Notes under the pieces: generated by a model
Told to the model about the DNA's origin: nothing
What the model saw: only the letters and a program-made list of their open reading frames with translations
The model's database searches: none
From: Pseudolabrys sp.
GTDB taxonomy: Bacteria; Pseudomonadota; Alphaproteobacteria; Rhizobiales; Xanthobacteraceae
Assembly (NCBI GenBank): GCA_009694265.1
Contig: SHVM01000012.1
Coordinates: 1-38,515 of the forward strand
Direction: 5' to 3'
Length of the DNA: 38,515 bases
Translations under genes and position numbers: made by a program
Shown: positions 16,252 through 24,239 of the stretch, one piece after another
How the letters are laid out: every line of letters begins with the position of its first letter
Position numbering within the stretch: position 1 is the stretch's first letter

Positions 16252-16605
16252 TCATTTCTTGGCGATTTCGAAATAGGCAGCAAGCGCGGCGATATCGTCG
16301 TCATTCAAGCGGCTGGCGATGCTCTGCATCACCGGATTGGGCAGCGCCTTGGCGCGATAGGCCCTGATGACCTCCACGAAGTGTGACTCACCCAAACCGA
16401 AAATATTGGGAATCGTGCTGTCCGCCTTCGCCGTGCCGTGGCAGGTTATGCATTCGGTGGACAGGTATCGGCCGAGTTCGATGTCGGCGGTGCGCGCGAC
16501 GGTCAATCCTCCCGCGACTACGCAAGCGCAGCAAATCGCCGCCGCCATGCGCATGCTGCGCAGGATCGGGCCGATCACCCAACTCGCTGCAGTCCCGTCG
16601 GTCAT
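16252..16605 (-). CDS. Small monohaem cytochrome c, probable electron-accepting subunit for SoxF (FccA/SoxE-like)
   Basis: A 117-residue exported c-type cytochrome with a single haem site CITCH (C52, C55, H56). The likely distal ligand is the methionine of NPVMQSIASRL. The tail DDDIAALAAYFEIAKK is typical of class I cytochromes. The ATG at 16605 is preferred because GGAGAGG lies immediately upstream; ATGs at 16554 and 16548 would give a shorter leader. SoxE of Paracoccus is dihaem and about twice this size, so this is a reduced form. Position before soxF makes it the natural partner of the flavoprotein. Confidence 0.82.
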   Translation of the reverse strand: MTDGTAASWVIGPILRSMRMAAAICCACVVAGGLTVARTADIELGRYLSTECITCHGTAKADSTIPNIFGLGESHFVEVIRAYRAKALPNPVMQSIASRLNDDDIAALAAYFEIAKK

Positions 16606-16720
16606 CCTCTCCGCGGTTTCGTTCCGCCCCCTCCGCCGGCAATCGTGGCACGCGGCTACCGTCGCCGCATATCCTATCATTTCGTCCGCCGCCGACAAAT
16701 TGCCGCAGCGGATAGATGTT

Positions 16721-17398
16721 CTATTCGGCCCCCCGCCGCTGCAATTTTTCATCTTCCGGCGTCACATCGATAGCACGCGCCCTTCCAGTGACCTTCACCG
16801 GCGGCCGGCAGTCCTTCATACAGGGCTTGGCGTTCCAGAATGCCTTCTCGGCTTTATCGCGGTCGTCGTCGAAAAAGCCGCCCTGGTTCGGCATTTTCAC
16901 CTGGCCCCAGGTCGCGCGCGACAGCACGAATTTGTCATCCACGACATCGTTGAGATTGAGCACATAGGCGGTGACCGCATAGAGTTCCTCATTGCTGAGC
17001 GACTGCGCGTCGCCGAACGGCATGGCGCGGCGGATATAGTCGAACACGCTCGACAGATAGGGATAATACGAGCCGACGGTCTTGACCGGGTCGTGCGACG
17101 CCAGCGTGCCCTTGCCTTGCGCGAGTGGCGGCCAGCGCCCGGCGCTTTCGCCGAATTCGCCGTGACAGGCGGCGCATTTGTCCATGTAGACCTTCTCGCC
17201 CGCCTTCACCGATCCCTGGCCAGCAGGCGCGCCCTGCCCGCCGGGCAAAACGTCGATGTCCCAGCCGGCGATCTGTTCCGGCGTGGCCGTGTGCCCGACC
17301 CCGTAATTGCGCGGCGTATCTTTCTTCTGTGCCAGCGCCGGCGTAGCCACCGCGAGCAAGAGCAACGCCGAGAAAGCGAATTTAGCCGACTTCGACAT
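16721..17398 (-). CDS. soxD: Sulfur dehydrogenase cytochrome subunit SoxD (short, monohaem)
   Basis: Electron-accepting partner of SoxC in the SoxCD complex, which oxidises the sulfane sulfur on SoxY. The 225-residue protein has a Sec leader (MSKSAKFAFSALLLLAVATPALAQ), one haem site CAACH (C75, C78, H79) and a probable distal methionine M126 in RRAMPFGD. Paracoccus SoxD is dihaem and about 380 residues, so the second haem domain is missing. A C-x3-C pair (PCMKDC) near the end could form a disulfide. The start overlaps the end of soxC by 17 bases, confirming the pair. Confidence 0.88.
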   Translation of the reverse strand: MSKSAKFAFSALLLLAVATPALAQKKDTPRNYGVGHTATPEQIAGWDIDVLPGGQGAPAGQGSVKAGEKVYMDKCAACHGEFGESAGRWPPLAQGKGTLASHDPVKTVGSYYPYLSSVFDYIRRAMPFGDAQSLSNEELYAVTAYVLNLNDVVDDKFVLSRATWGQVKMPNQGGFFDDDRDKAEKAFWNAKPCMKDCRPPVKVTGRARAIDVTPEDEKLQRRGAE

Positions 17399-18650
17399 TC
17401 TCGACCTCCCCGCTGGCTTTAAGCGCCCAAGTCTGAATGCCGTTATTATGATAGATCGAATTGACGCCGCGAATTTTGCGCAACGCATCCTTGCTCGGCT
17501 GGACATAGCCACCCTCGTCCATGGCGCGCGATTGCAGCAGCAGTTCTTCGCCGTTCCAGTCGAACTCGGAATAGAAACGCACGCAGGCCTTGTCGAACAC
17601 CGGCCCGTCGATGCGCGCCGCTCGCCAGTTGCGGCCGCCATCGAGCGAGACGTCCACGCGCTTGACCTTGCCGCGGCCAGACCAGGCGAGCCCGGAAATA
17701 ATCGTAAAGCCCTTCTGCTTGAGTGGCGCTTGCGGCGACGGCGAGGTGATGACGGATTTGGCGTCCATCTCGTAGGTGAATTTGCGCGCCTTGCCGTTCG
17801 CCAGCAGATCGGTGTATTTCGCGGTTTCCTCGCGCGTGTACCAGGGCTGATCGCCAATCTTGATGCGGCGTAGCCACTTGATCCAGACATTGCCCTCCCA
17901 TCCGGGAACGACAAGACGAACCGGATAGCCCTGCTCGGGGCGCAGCATCTCGCCATTCGAGCGATAGGCGACGATGCAATCGTCGAGCGCCTTGGACATC
18001 GGGATCGAGCGGTTCATGGCCGCGGCGTCGCCGCCTTCCGCCATGATCCATTTCGCGTTTGTCTTCAGGCCGGCCTGCTCGAGCAACAGCTTCAACGGCA
18101 CGCCGGTGTATTGCACGCAATGCACCATGCCGTGGGTATATTGACAGCCGTTGAGCTGGGCGCCGCGCCATTCCATGCCGGAATTGGCGGCGCATTCGAG
18201 GAAATGGATACGATTGACGCGTGGTAGCCGCTTGAGGTCTTCCAGTGTGAAGATCAGCGGCTTGTCGACCAGGCCGTGAAGCATCAAACGGTAATCGTTC
18301 GGATCGATCTCGGCGATGCCGGAATGATGGCGCTCGAAGCACAGCCCGTTCGGCGTGATGATGCCGTCGAGTTCATGCAGCGGCGTGAAGCTGACCGACG
18401 ATTCCGGCGTGGCGGTGAGCCACGACACGGTGCGCCGGACGACAGTTTTTTCATATTTCGAGGGATTGCCATAGGCGCGCACGCCGACGCCGTCGCCAAG
18501 TTGCTTGGTCCAGTCGGCTATGTTGGGCGGCTGGTTATTCGGATTGCCGGCGCGCGCGGCGCCACCGGCCGCGCTGGCGGCGGCAAGTCCGGCTGCGCCC
18601 ACAAGAAACTTGCGGCGTGAAGCGCACTTTTTATCGGTCGGCTCGTTCAT
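17382..18650 (-). CDS. soxC: Sulfur dehydrogenase molybdopterin subunit SoxC
   Basis: SoxC is a molybdenum enzyme of the sulfite oxidase family that with SoxD removes six electrons from the outer sulfur of cysteine-S-thiosulfate on SoxY. The 422-residue precursor has a Tat leader (SRRKFLVGAAGLAAAS), as needed for a folded molybdoenzyme. The molybdenum-ligating cysteine is C153 in LECAANSGMEWRG. The C-terminal dimerisation domain (AWSGRGKVKRVDVSLDGG) is complete. The ATG at 18650 has GGGAG six bases upstream, so the longer ATG at 18671 is rejected. Presence of soxCD predicts full oxidation to sulfate without stored sulfur. Confidence 0.94.
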   Translation of the reverse strand: MNEPTDKKCASRRKFLVGAAGLAAASAAGGAARAGNPNNQPPNIADWTKQLGDGVGVRAYGNPSKYEKTVVRRTVSWLTATPESSVSFTPLHELDGIITPNGLCFERHHSGIAEIDPNDYRLMLHGLVDKPLIFTLEDLKRLPRVNRIHFLECAANSGMEWRGAQLNGCQYTHGMVHCVQYTGVPLKLLLEQAGLKTNAKWIMAEGGDAAAMNRSIPMSKALDDCIVAYRSNGEMLRPEQGYPVRLVVPGWEGNVWIKWLRRIKIGDQPWYTREETAKYTDLLANGKARKFTYEMDAKSVITSPSPQAPLKQKGFTIISGLAWSGRGKVKRVDVSLDGGRNWRAARIDGPVFDKACVRFYSEFDWNGEELLLQSRAMDEGGYVQPSKDALRKIRGVNSIYHNNGIQTWALKASGEVENVEVG

Positions 18651-18682
18651 CGGCAGCTCCCGGCGGATCACCGCCTGTTATC

Positions 18683-18702
18683 ACATTCAATTTAGTGAAT
18701 GT
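18683..18702. promoter_or_regulatory. Candidate SoxR/SqrR-type operator upstream of soxC
   Basis: ACATTCAATTTAGTGAATGT has perfect seven-base arms (ACATTCA and TGAATGT). It fits ATTC-N8-GAAT, the operator pattern I recall for SqrR/BigR-type persulfide sensors. It lies in the 67-bp gap between soxB and soxC, 33 bases before the soxC start codon. A SoxR with the sensor cysteines is encoded at 26741. This suggests an internal, sulfide-responsive promoter for soxCD and the downstream genes. Confidence 0.6.
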
Positions 18703-18717
18703 AAACCGCTCGCGGCC

Positions 18718-20406
18718 CTAGACCCCCGAAATTTTCACGCTGGTGTTGGGGATCACCCGCACCGACTTTTCGGCCGCGACATAGCGCTCCACCAGCTCCC
18801 AGACCGGCGGGCCTTGCGTCCCCTCGTTCACGCTCGCCCAGCCGGCGACCGTGTATTCCTTGGCCGGTTCGATCGGCTTGCCGGTTTTCAGATGTGTCAT
18901 GGCCGAGATGCGGTTCCCGATTGGTTTCGTCACGTCGATGGCGTAGCCGAGCCCGCCGCAGCGTACCATGTCGCCGCCCTGCTGGTAATAGGGATCGGGA
19001 TTGAACAGATTGTCGGCGACGTCTTCGAGGATGTCCTTGAGCCGCTCGCCGGTCATCGGCAGGCGATAGACCTGCGGATAGGTAATCGCGGTCGCGTTGT
19101 GGATGTCCTCCATTGTGATCGGCGCTCCAGGCAGCACGCTGGTACCCCAGCGGAAACCGGGCGAAAGCACGATCTCGGCATCGCGCTCCTTGAGCAGCGC
19201 CGCGCAGATCAGATCGTCGAAGGTTCCGTTGAAATTGCCGCGCCGATAGAGAGTTGAGTCCGACCGCCCCACCACCCGCGCCAGTTCCTTGGCATAGGGC
19301 GCGCGTGCTTTGGTGATTGCCGCGGTCATCTCTGCGTCGGGCTTGATGGCGTCGGCAAACAGCGGGATCAGCTTGTAACGGAAACCCTTCACCACGCCGT
19401 TCTGCACATCGAGATCGAGGCGCGAGACAAACTTGCCGTGACTGCCGGAGGCAATCAGCAAAGTATTGCCCACCTTGACCGCTTCCGGCAGCGCGTCGTG
19501 GGTATGGCTGGTGAGAATTACGTCGATGCCGAGCACGCGCGCGGCCAGCTTGCGGTCGACATCGAAGCCATTATGCGAGAGCAGCACCACTAGCTGCGCG
19601 CCGTCCTTGCGTGCCTTCTCGACATTGGCGCGCACGTCCTCCTCGCGGATACCGAATGACCATTTCGGCATCAGCCAGCGCGGATTGGCGACCGGCGTAT
19701 AGGGGAAGGCCTGGCCGAGCACGGCGATCTTGACGCCGCCCTTCTCGAACATCTTCATCGGCTCGAAGGCCGGCTCATTCCATTCGGTGTCGCGGATATT
19801 GAGCGCGAGGAACGGAAATCCAAGCCCCTTGATCAGTTCCTTGACGCGCGCTTCGCCATAGGTGAATTCCCAATGGCCGGTCATGGCGTCGGGCTTGAGC
19901 AAGGTCATGCAGTCGACCATGTCTTGGCCGCGACTCGCGTTGGAGCCGAGCGAACCCTGCCAGGTGTCGCCGCCATCGAGGAACAGCATTTTGTCGCCGC
20001 GCTCGCTACGCACGCGCTTGACCACGGTGGCGAGCCGGTCGAGGCCGCCAATGCGGCCGTATGATTTCGCCAGCGCGACGAAATCTTCCGATGTCATCGC
20101 GTAAGCCGCGGCGGATTTTGTAGGGATACCGAAGCGTTTGAGAAAGTCACCGCCGGTGAGGTGCGGCGGCTGGCCCTTCGCCTCGCCGACGCCGAGATTG
20201 ACCGACGGTTCGCGGAAATAGACCGGCATCAGCTGGCCGTGAATGTCGGCAACGTGCAGCAGCGTGACATTGCCAAGGGCGTCAAACTTGAGCAGGTCGC
20301 TTTCGGTCAACTGCTGCTGGGCAAGCGCGCGCGTGAAACCGCCGGCGCCGGCCACCAGCGCCGCGGTGGCGGCGCCGACCTGAAGCATTTCGCGGCGGGT
20401 AATCAT
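18718..20406 (-). CDS. soxB: Thiosulfohydrolase SoxB (dimanganese)
   Basis: SoxB hydrolyses the terminal sulfone of SoxY-bound thiosulfate and releases sulfate in the periplasm. The 562-residue precursor has a Tat-like leader (TRREMLQVGAATAALVAGAGG). Metal-site motifs of the 5'-nucleotidase fold are DIHG (D54, H56), GGDTWQ (D147), GHWEFTYG (177-184, the SoxB form of the GNHE motif), SHNGFD and SHTHD. The C-terminal 5'-nucleotidase domain is complete. It lies between soxXA and soxC, separated from soxXA by a palindromic intergenic repeat. Confidence 0.95.
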   Translation of the reverse strand: MITRREMLQVGAATAALVAGAGGFTRALAQQQLTESDLLKFDALGNVTLLHVADIHGQLMPVYFREPSVNLGVGEAKGQPPHLTGGDFLKRFGIPTKSAAAYAMTSEDFVALAKSYGRIGGLDRLATVVKRVRSERGDKMLFLDGGDTWQGSLGSNASRGQDMVDCMTLLKPDAMTGHWEFTYGEARVKELIKGLGFPFLALNIRDTEWNEPAFEPMKMFEKGGVKIAVLGQAFPYTPVANPRWLMPKWSFGIREEDVRANVEKARKDGAQLVVLLSHNGFDVDRKLAARVLGIDVILTSHTHDALPEAVKVGNTLLIASGSHGKFVSRLDLDVQNGVVKGFRYKLIPLFADAIKPDAEMTAAITKARAPYAKELARVVGRSDSTLYRRGNFNGTFDDLICAALLKERDAEIVLSPGFRWGTSVLPGAPITMEDIHNATAITYPQVYRLPMTGERLKDILEDVADNLFNPDPYYQQGGDMVRCGGLGYAIDVTKPIGNRISAMTHLKTGKPIEPAKEYTVAGWASVNEGTQGPPVWELVERYVAAEKSVRVIPNTSVKISGV

Positions 20407-20420
20407 GAACCGTCCCTATC

Positions 20421-20531
20421 TGTCATTCAGGGGCACGCCGAAAGGCGCGAACCCGGAATCCAGAAACATACAAGAGCCTTGCCGAACGTCTGGATTCCGG
20501 GTTCGCCGCTGCGCTGCGCCCCGGAATGACA
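20421..20531. repeat. Palindromic intergenic repeat element between soxXA and soxB
   Basis: The element starts with TGTCATTC and ends with GAATGACA. Inside, GCGAACCCGGAATCCAG (20447-20463) is perfectly complementary to 20490-20506, with a 26-base loop. Such GAATGACA-bounded palindromes built around CCGGAATCCAG are common dispersed repeats in Bradyrhizobium-like genomes (from general knowledge). In RNA it would form a stable stem between two sox genes and may slow transcription or protect the upstream message. Mobility is not shown. Confidence 0.8.
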
Positions 20532-20536
20532 GCGGA

Positions 20537-21808
20537 CTAATGCCGAATACCCGGCACGCTCAGCTTCAGACCTTCGTTCTGCGAGGCGAGATAAAACTCG
20601 AGGTCGCCATATTCCTTGGCGTCGGGCGGCAGCTCGTCGGCGCGGATGTTGACCTGGCACCACTGGAAGCGCTGGCGGATATCCCAGATCGCCAGCAGGC
20701 TGGTGCGCCAGGTGGGGAAGTGGTCGTACTGGCCCTTCGGCTCGCCCATCCATTGGCCGCGAATCCAGTGGTTTGCCGCTTTGCCGTGGCAGTCGGTGCA
20801 AGCCATGTTGAGCTGACCCAATTTGCGCTCGCTCAGCACCTTGCCGCGTTCCAAGGCCGCCTTGGCCGCCGGGCTGGCGGTGTCTAGTTTGATCGGCGTG
20901 CCGTTGGCGAGGAAGTGCAGATAGACCGACATCGCGCGGTTCTCATCGGTCTCCATCAGCCAATTGGCGCCGGTGGTGGCCTTGGCGTGACGGGCGACGA
21001 ACTCTTCCACGGCCAGTACCTTGTTGAGTCGCGGCTCCCATTTCGGCATCGATGCCGCCCAGGTCTTGAACGCCGCCTTCGCATTGCTGTGACAGCTTTT
21101 GCAAGACTTGCCCGCCGCACCGGCTTGCTTCCAGAGCTCCTGCGCCTTGTCCACAGCCCACATACCGGGATTCTCGATCGGGTCGAGATTCTCGCGCTTC
21201 TCGACCGGCACCGGACGCTTGCCCGGATCGTCGAGCACGGTCTTGAACGGCGCCGGCGATTTCAGCGTCTTGAGAAACGCAACCATGTCGTTGATTTCTT
21301 GCTCGTTGAAGAAGCCGTGGGTTCCCCAGGGCGGCATCACGGTCTCGGGATTGTAGACGCGCGCGTCGAAGACCATGTTGAACAGCCACTCGTCCTCGCG
21401 CCCGGCATTGCCGATTTCCGACAGATCAGGACCGACATTGCCCGGCAGGGCGGCGCCGCCGGCCGGACCCATCGCGTGGCAGGCGAGACAAGAGCCGCCG
21501 CGGGCGCGATCCGCCACCAGCTTGGCGCCATTCGCGGCATCGCCGGTAATCGGACCGGCGAGCTTGCGCGGCGTCTTCGGCGCCGGCGCCGTTGCCAGAT
21601 TTCCCAGTGTGTTGTATTTCGAATAGTCGCGCGTCGGCCAGCCGGCATAGCGCTTCCAAGGCCGGGTCGAAGCGTCGTCTTTGGTTTCGAGCGGCGCTTC
21701 TTTCTTCTTGGCTTGCGCGTTGGCGTCAGAGCTGGCCACCACATATGCGCCGGCCACAATCACTGCAACGGCAACGGCGCTGCTCACCAGAATCCCTCCA
21801 CGCGTCAT
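20537..21808 (-). CDS. soxA: SoxX-SoxA fusion: c-type cytochrome SoxXA in one polypeptide
   Basis: SoxXA oxidatively couples thiosulfate to the SoxY cysteine. Normally SoxX and SoxA are separate subunits; here one 423-residue frame holds both. After a leader (VSSAVAVAVIVAGAYVVA) residues 80-185 form the SoxX domain: haem site CLACH (C107, C110, H111), GNVGPDLSEIG, distal M158 in VMPPWG, then INDMVAFLKTLK. A linker (about 186-222) joins the SoxA domain with haem sites CKSCH (C236-H240) and CTDCH (C337-H341). The active-site cysteine is C384 in RFQWCQVNIRA. Three haems are predicted. GGGAGG precedes the ATG. No separate soxX exists in the window, so the fusion must serve both roles. Confidence 0.93.
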   Translation of the reverse strand: MTRGGILVSSAVAVAVIVAGAYVVASSDANAQAKKKEAPLETKDDASTRPWKRYAGWPTRDYSKYNTLGNLATAPAPKTPRKLAGPITGDAANGAKLVADRARGGSCLACHAMGPAGGAALPGNVGPDLSEIGNAGREDEWLFNMVFDARVYNPETVMPPWGTHGFFNEQEINDMVAFLKTLKSPAPFKTVLDDPGKRPVPVEKRENLDPIENPGMWAVDKAQELWKQAGAAGKSCKSCHSNAKAAFKTWAASMPKWEPRLNKVLAVEEFVARHAKATTGANWLMETDENRAMSVYLHFLANGTPIKLDTASPAAKAALERGKVLSERKLGQLNMACTDCHGKAANHWIRGQWMGEPKGQYDHFPTWRTSLLAIWDIRQRFQWCQVNIRADELPPDAKEYGDLEFYLASQNEGLKLSVPGIRH

Positions 21809-21821
21809 TCGATCCTCCCCG

Positions 21822-21838
21822 AACGAATTGTTTTCGTT
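21822..21838. promoter_or_regulatory. Inverted repeat AACGAA-N5-TTCGTT between soxZ and soxXA
   Basis: Perfect six-base arms lie 13 bases upstream of the soxXA start. It could be a weak hairpin in the message or a binding site. It does not match the ATTC-N8-GAAT pattern. Confidence 0.3.
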
Positions 21839-21875
21839 ATGCCGTCCCCGCCGGACTATGGCGCGGAGCGGTTGG

Positions 21876-22199
21876 TCAGCCCACGGTTATTTTTTCTTCC
21901 GCGGTGATGACAGTGCCGTCGTCATCGGTCCATGTAAACTTGAACGTGCCGCTCGCGTCCACTTTGGCGTAGAACTGCATGTAAGGATTGGCCGCGATCG
22001 CCGGATCGAGATTGGCGCTGAACACCGGCTTGCCGTTGAACTCGGCTGTGAACTTGTTGATGATCTTGCGCGGGATCGTCTTGCCGTCCTTATCCTTGCG
22101 CTGACCCGATTCCATAGTATGCGGCATCAGCGTCTTGATCTCGATGACTTCGCCCTTCTTAGCTTCCTTGGGAAGCTTGAGCCGCGGTTTTTCCGCCAT
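21876..22199 (-). CDS. soxZ: Sulfur carrier complex subunit SoxZ
   Basis: SoxZ is the 107-residue beta-sandwich partner of SoxY and keeps the carrier arm accessible to SoxXA, SoxB and SoxCD. Typical features are the start RLKLPKEAKKGEVIEIKTLMPHTMESG, the central TAEFNGKPVFSANLDPAIAANPY and the end FTWTDDDGT. There is no leader: it travels with SoxY, whose Tat signal exports the folded pair. AGGAGAG precedes the ATG. It lies 41 bases after soxY. Confidence 0.95.
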   Translation of the reverse strand: MAEKPRLKLPKEAKKGEVIEIKTLMPHTMESGQRKDKDGKTIPRKIINKFTAEFNGKPVFSANLDPAIAANPYMQFYAKVDASGTFKFTWTDDDGTVITAEEKITVG

Positions 22200-22240
22200 T
22201 GTTCTCTCCTGAACTTATCGTTGTTGTCGTTGATTACGGA

Positions 22241-22696
22241 TCAACCGCCGCAGCCGCCGATGGTGACCTTCACCTGCTTCTGGCCGGTGAAGAATTCGCC
22301 CTTGCTGGTCTTGGCGACCACGATGATGTTCTGAGTGGTGGCGAGGCGGATACGGGTCGAGGCTTCCGCCTTGCCCGACATCGACGAGAAGTGGAATGTC
22401 GCCACGCCCGGACGCGGATTGCCATCGGCGACGACAAGAATTTCGCTGACATAATTCTCGGCCGTCATCGGCGCGTCGACCGCAACCGACAGCGGTACGG
22501 TGTTGCCGTTTTCCGCAATCTCGGGCAGTTCGATCGAAATCTTGGCCTTTTCGGCCGTCTTGCCGCCGGTGAATTTGGCGATGTCGTCCGCCGCTTCCTT
22601 GGCGGTGGCAAAGGCTCCCTCATTCCAGCCGACGATTGTGAGCGCCGCGCCACTAGCGCTGAGCGCAAGTGCTGCGCGACGCGATAATTGCCGCAT
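22241..22696 (-). CDS. soxY: Sulfur carrier protein SoxY
   Basis: SoxY covalently carries sulfur intermediates through the Sox cycle. The 151-residue precursor has a Tat leader (LSRRAALALSASGAAL), and the protein ends in the swinging-arm sequence GGCGG, where C149 is the attachment site. The ATG at 22696 (MRQLSRRAA) gives a compact leader and is preferred to one at 22738. The gene begins the YZ-XA-B-C-D run, 148 bases downstream of soxW. Confidence 0.95.
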   Translation of the reverse strand: MRQLSRRAALALSASGAALTIVGWNEGAFATAKEAADDIAKFTGGKTAEKAKISIELPEIAENGNTVPLSVAVDAPMTAENYVSEILVVADGNPRPGVATFHFSSMSGKAEASTRIRLATTQNIIVVAKTSKGEFFTGQKQVKVTIGGCGG

Positions 22697-22789
22697 TGTA
22701 GTGACCTCCCGAACTGACGTTTCCTTTGGGGCTCGCAAGCCACCCCGCCCGATTCAGACCATAGCGGCGACTGGGGGCCTGTTCAAATC

Positions 22790-22808
22790 ATATTCACAAA
22801 AAAGAATA
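22790..22808. promoter_or_regulatory. Candidate operator-like inverted repeat upstream of soxY
   Basis: ATATTC (22790-22795) and GAATAC (22803-22808) form an imperfect inverted repeat around an A-rich spacer, in the 148-bp gap between soxW and soxY. The core is ATTC-N7-GAAT, one base shorter than the perfect site before soxC. The AT-rich surroundings (CATATTCACAAAAAAGAAT) fit a promoter for soxYZ-XA-B. Confidence 0.42.
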
Positions 22809-22844
22809 CATTTTCACCCCGGCGGCCCCTTGGAGATAAGCCTT

Positions 22845-23423
22845 TCAACTCGGCAGCGATTTGACGTAATCCCGGAAGCTCTTACTCTCGTAGGCCTTTT
22901 CGCGAACGTAACGGAACATAGCGAGAAAATCGTCGGGCCGCAGATAGCCGGGCGCGCGCGCCACTTCGCGCTTGGCGGGGGCTAGAACTTTCAAAGGCCC
23001 TGCTCGCTCGCCAAAAAACTGGAAGGTGGGCGTGAAGCGCACACCATATCTAGCGGCCAATTCCTTTTCCGAAAGTGACGTGCCGTCGAAATCCGTAACT
23101 TTGCGCGAGCCGATGATGTTGAGTTGCAGCACCTCGAAATTCGCCTTGATGTAGCCGGAAATGCGCGGTTGCGCGAAATTGACGAAATGGGTTTCCTTGC
23201 AATAGGGGCAGCCCTTGAGTTCCCACATGATCGCGAAGCGCTTGCCCTCTTTGTGAGCGCCTTCGAGGTCGTCGCTAAGATCCAGGAAACTCTCGACAAA
23301 CCACGGCTGCTTATAAAGCCCGTCATCGGTGAGAATCGGCTCCTCGGCGCGCGAGCCGGTTATCCCCAGCATGCCGAGGCCTGCTGCCGCACCTACCAGT
23401 AGATGTCGCCGCGTGTATGTCAT
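22845..23423 (-). CDS. soxW: Exported thioredoxin-like protein SoxW
   Basis: A 192-residue periplasmic thioredoxin-fold protein with leader TRRHLLVGAAAGLGMLG and redox site GCPYC (C72, C75). RFTPTFQFF supplies the cis-proline region. SoxW-type proteins receive reductant from the membrane protein SoxV and keep Sox proteins (probably the SoxY arm) reduced. Here it is the first gene upstream of soxY, while soxV is 2 kb away on the same strand. SoxW rather than SoxS is chosen by size and place; the naming of these thioredoxins is not strict. Confidence 0.8.
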   Translation of the reverse strand: MTYTRRHLLVGAAAGLGMLGITGSRAEEPILTDDGLYKQPWFVESFLDLSDDLEGAHKEGKRFAIMWELKGCPYCKETHFVNFAQPRISGYIKANFEVLQLNIIGSRKVTDFDGTSLSEKELAARYGVRFTPTFQFFGERAGPLKVLAPAKREVARAPGYLRPDDFLAMFRYVREKAYESKSFRDYVKSLPS

Positions 23424-23430
23424 GCTCGTA

Positions 23431-23442
23431 GAACTATAGTTC
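23431..23442. promoter_or_regulatory. Perfect palindrome GAACTATAGTTC in front of soxW
   Basis: A perfect 12-base palindrome lies seven bases upstream of the soxW start in the 66-bp divergent region between soxW and the gene at 23490. A second inverted repeat, GTTCG-CCTC-CGAAC, is at 23463-23476. The placement suits regulation of the divergent pair, but no known consensus is matched. Confidence 0.45.
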
Positions 23443-23489
23443 CTCGGGTGCGAGGTCTATATGTTCGCCTCCGAACCGGGTGACTATTC

Positions 23490-24221
23490 ATGTGGGCCTG
23501 CTGTGCGCGCGGCGCAATCCTCGCTCTTGTTCTGATGCTCTGGGCCGGTCACGGCAAGGCTGACGATTTGGCCGATTTCAATGCCGCGGTCGAGAGCGCA
23601 TCGGCGCATAACCGGGTGGCGATCGGTTACCTGCGCACCGGCAATACCGATCTGGCGTCGCTCGAAATCGACCGGCTGCGCGAGGCCTGGGGCAGACTGG
23701 CCACCCGTTTTGCCACCAAGCGCCCCAGCGCATTCGACGGCAATCCGCTGTACGGCAGCCTGTGGACCGGCGTGAGCGCGCGGCTGGTCACCGCTGATTT
23801 GATGCTCAAGACCGGCCAGGCGGAGGCCGCAAGCGACGCGCTCAACGCGCTGCGCAGCGATCTTTACACCTTGCGCAAGGCGAGCGGCGTCGTGGTGCTG
23901 GCCGATTGCGTGCGCGACGCCAATGCGGTCATGGACGCCTTCATGGCCTATAACGACCGCGCGCTCGATTGGGGTAAACTGGAGATTCGTTCCGACGTCG
24001 CCAGCAAGGCCTCGAGCTACGGCGGTATTCTCGATCGTTGCGACAGCATCGCCGGCGACACGATACGCAAGAACCCGGAATTTCGCCGGCTGGTGGATGG
24101 CGCCAAAGCCAGTCTCCAGTTAGTCCCGCAAGCCATTGCGGCCCGCGACGGCAACCTGCTGCATCGCGTGCTGATCGAATTACGCTCGTTCGATAATCTG
24201 CTGGCGTTCAGGTTTGGGTAA
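23490..24221 (+). CDS. Exported helical protein of unknown function, sox-linked
   Basis: I do not recognise a family. The 243-residue protein has a leader (ARGAILALVLMLWAGHGKA) and a mature part that looks all-helical. There are TPR-like helix pairs (VAIGYLRTGNTDLASLEIDRLREAWGRL; ADLMLKTGQAEAASDALNALRSDL). There is no CxxCH haem site. Mature cysteines occur singly (VLADCVRDAN, LDRCDSIAG). It is divergent from soxW and 18 bases upstream of an MFS transporter, so the two are probably co-transcribed from a promoter shared with the sox genes. A periplasmic sensor or scaffold role is possible but not shown. Confidence 0.7.
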   Translation: MWACCARGAILALVLMLWAGHGKADDLADFNAAVESASAHNRVAIGYLRTGNTDLASLEIDRLREAWGRLATRFATKRPSAFDGNPLYGSLWTGVSARLVTADLMLKTGQAEAASDALNALRSDLYTLRKASGVVVLADCVRDANAVMDAFMAYNDRALDWGKLEIRSDVASKASSYGGILDRCDSIAGDTIRKNPEFRRLVDGAKASLQLVPQAIAARDGNLLHRVLIELRSFDNLLAFRFG

Positions 24222-24239
24222 GGCCCTGGCCTTTCAACA

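Noticed and set aside
17399-17956. Upstream extension of soxD inside soxC
   Set aside because: It is a shadow of soxC in another frame; the Sec leader of SoxD starts at 17398.
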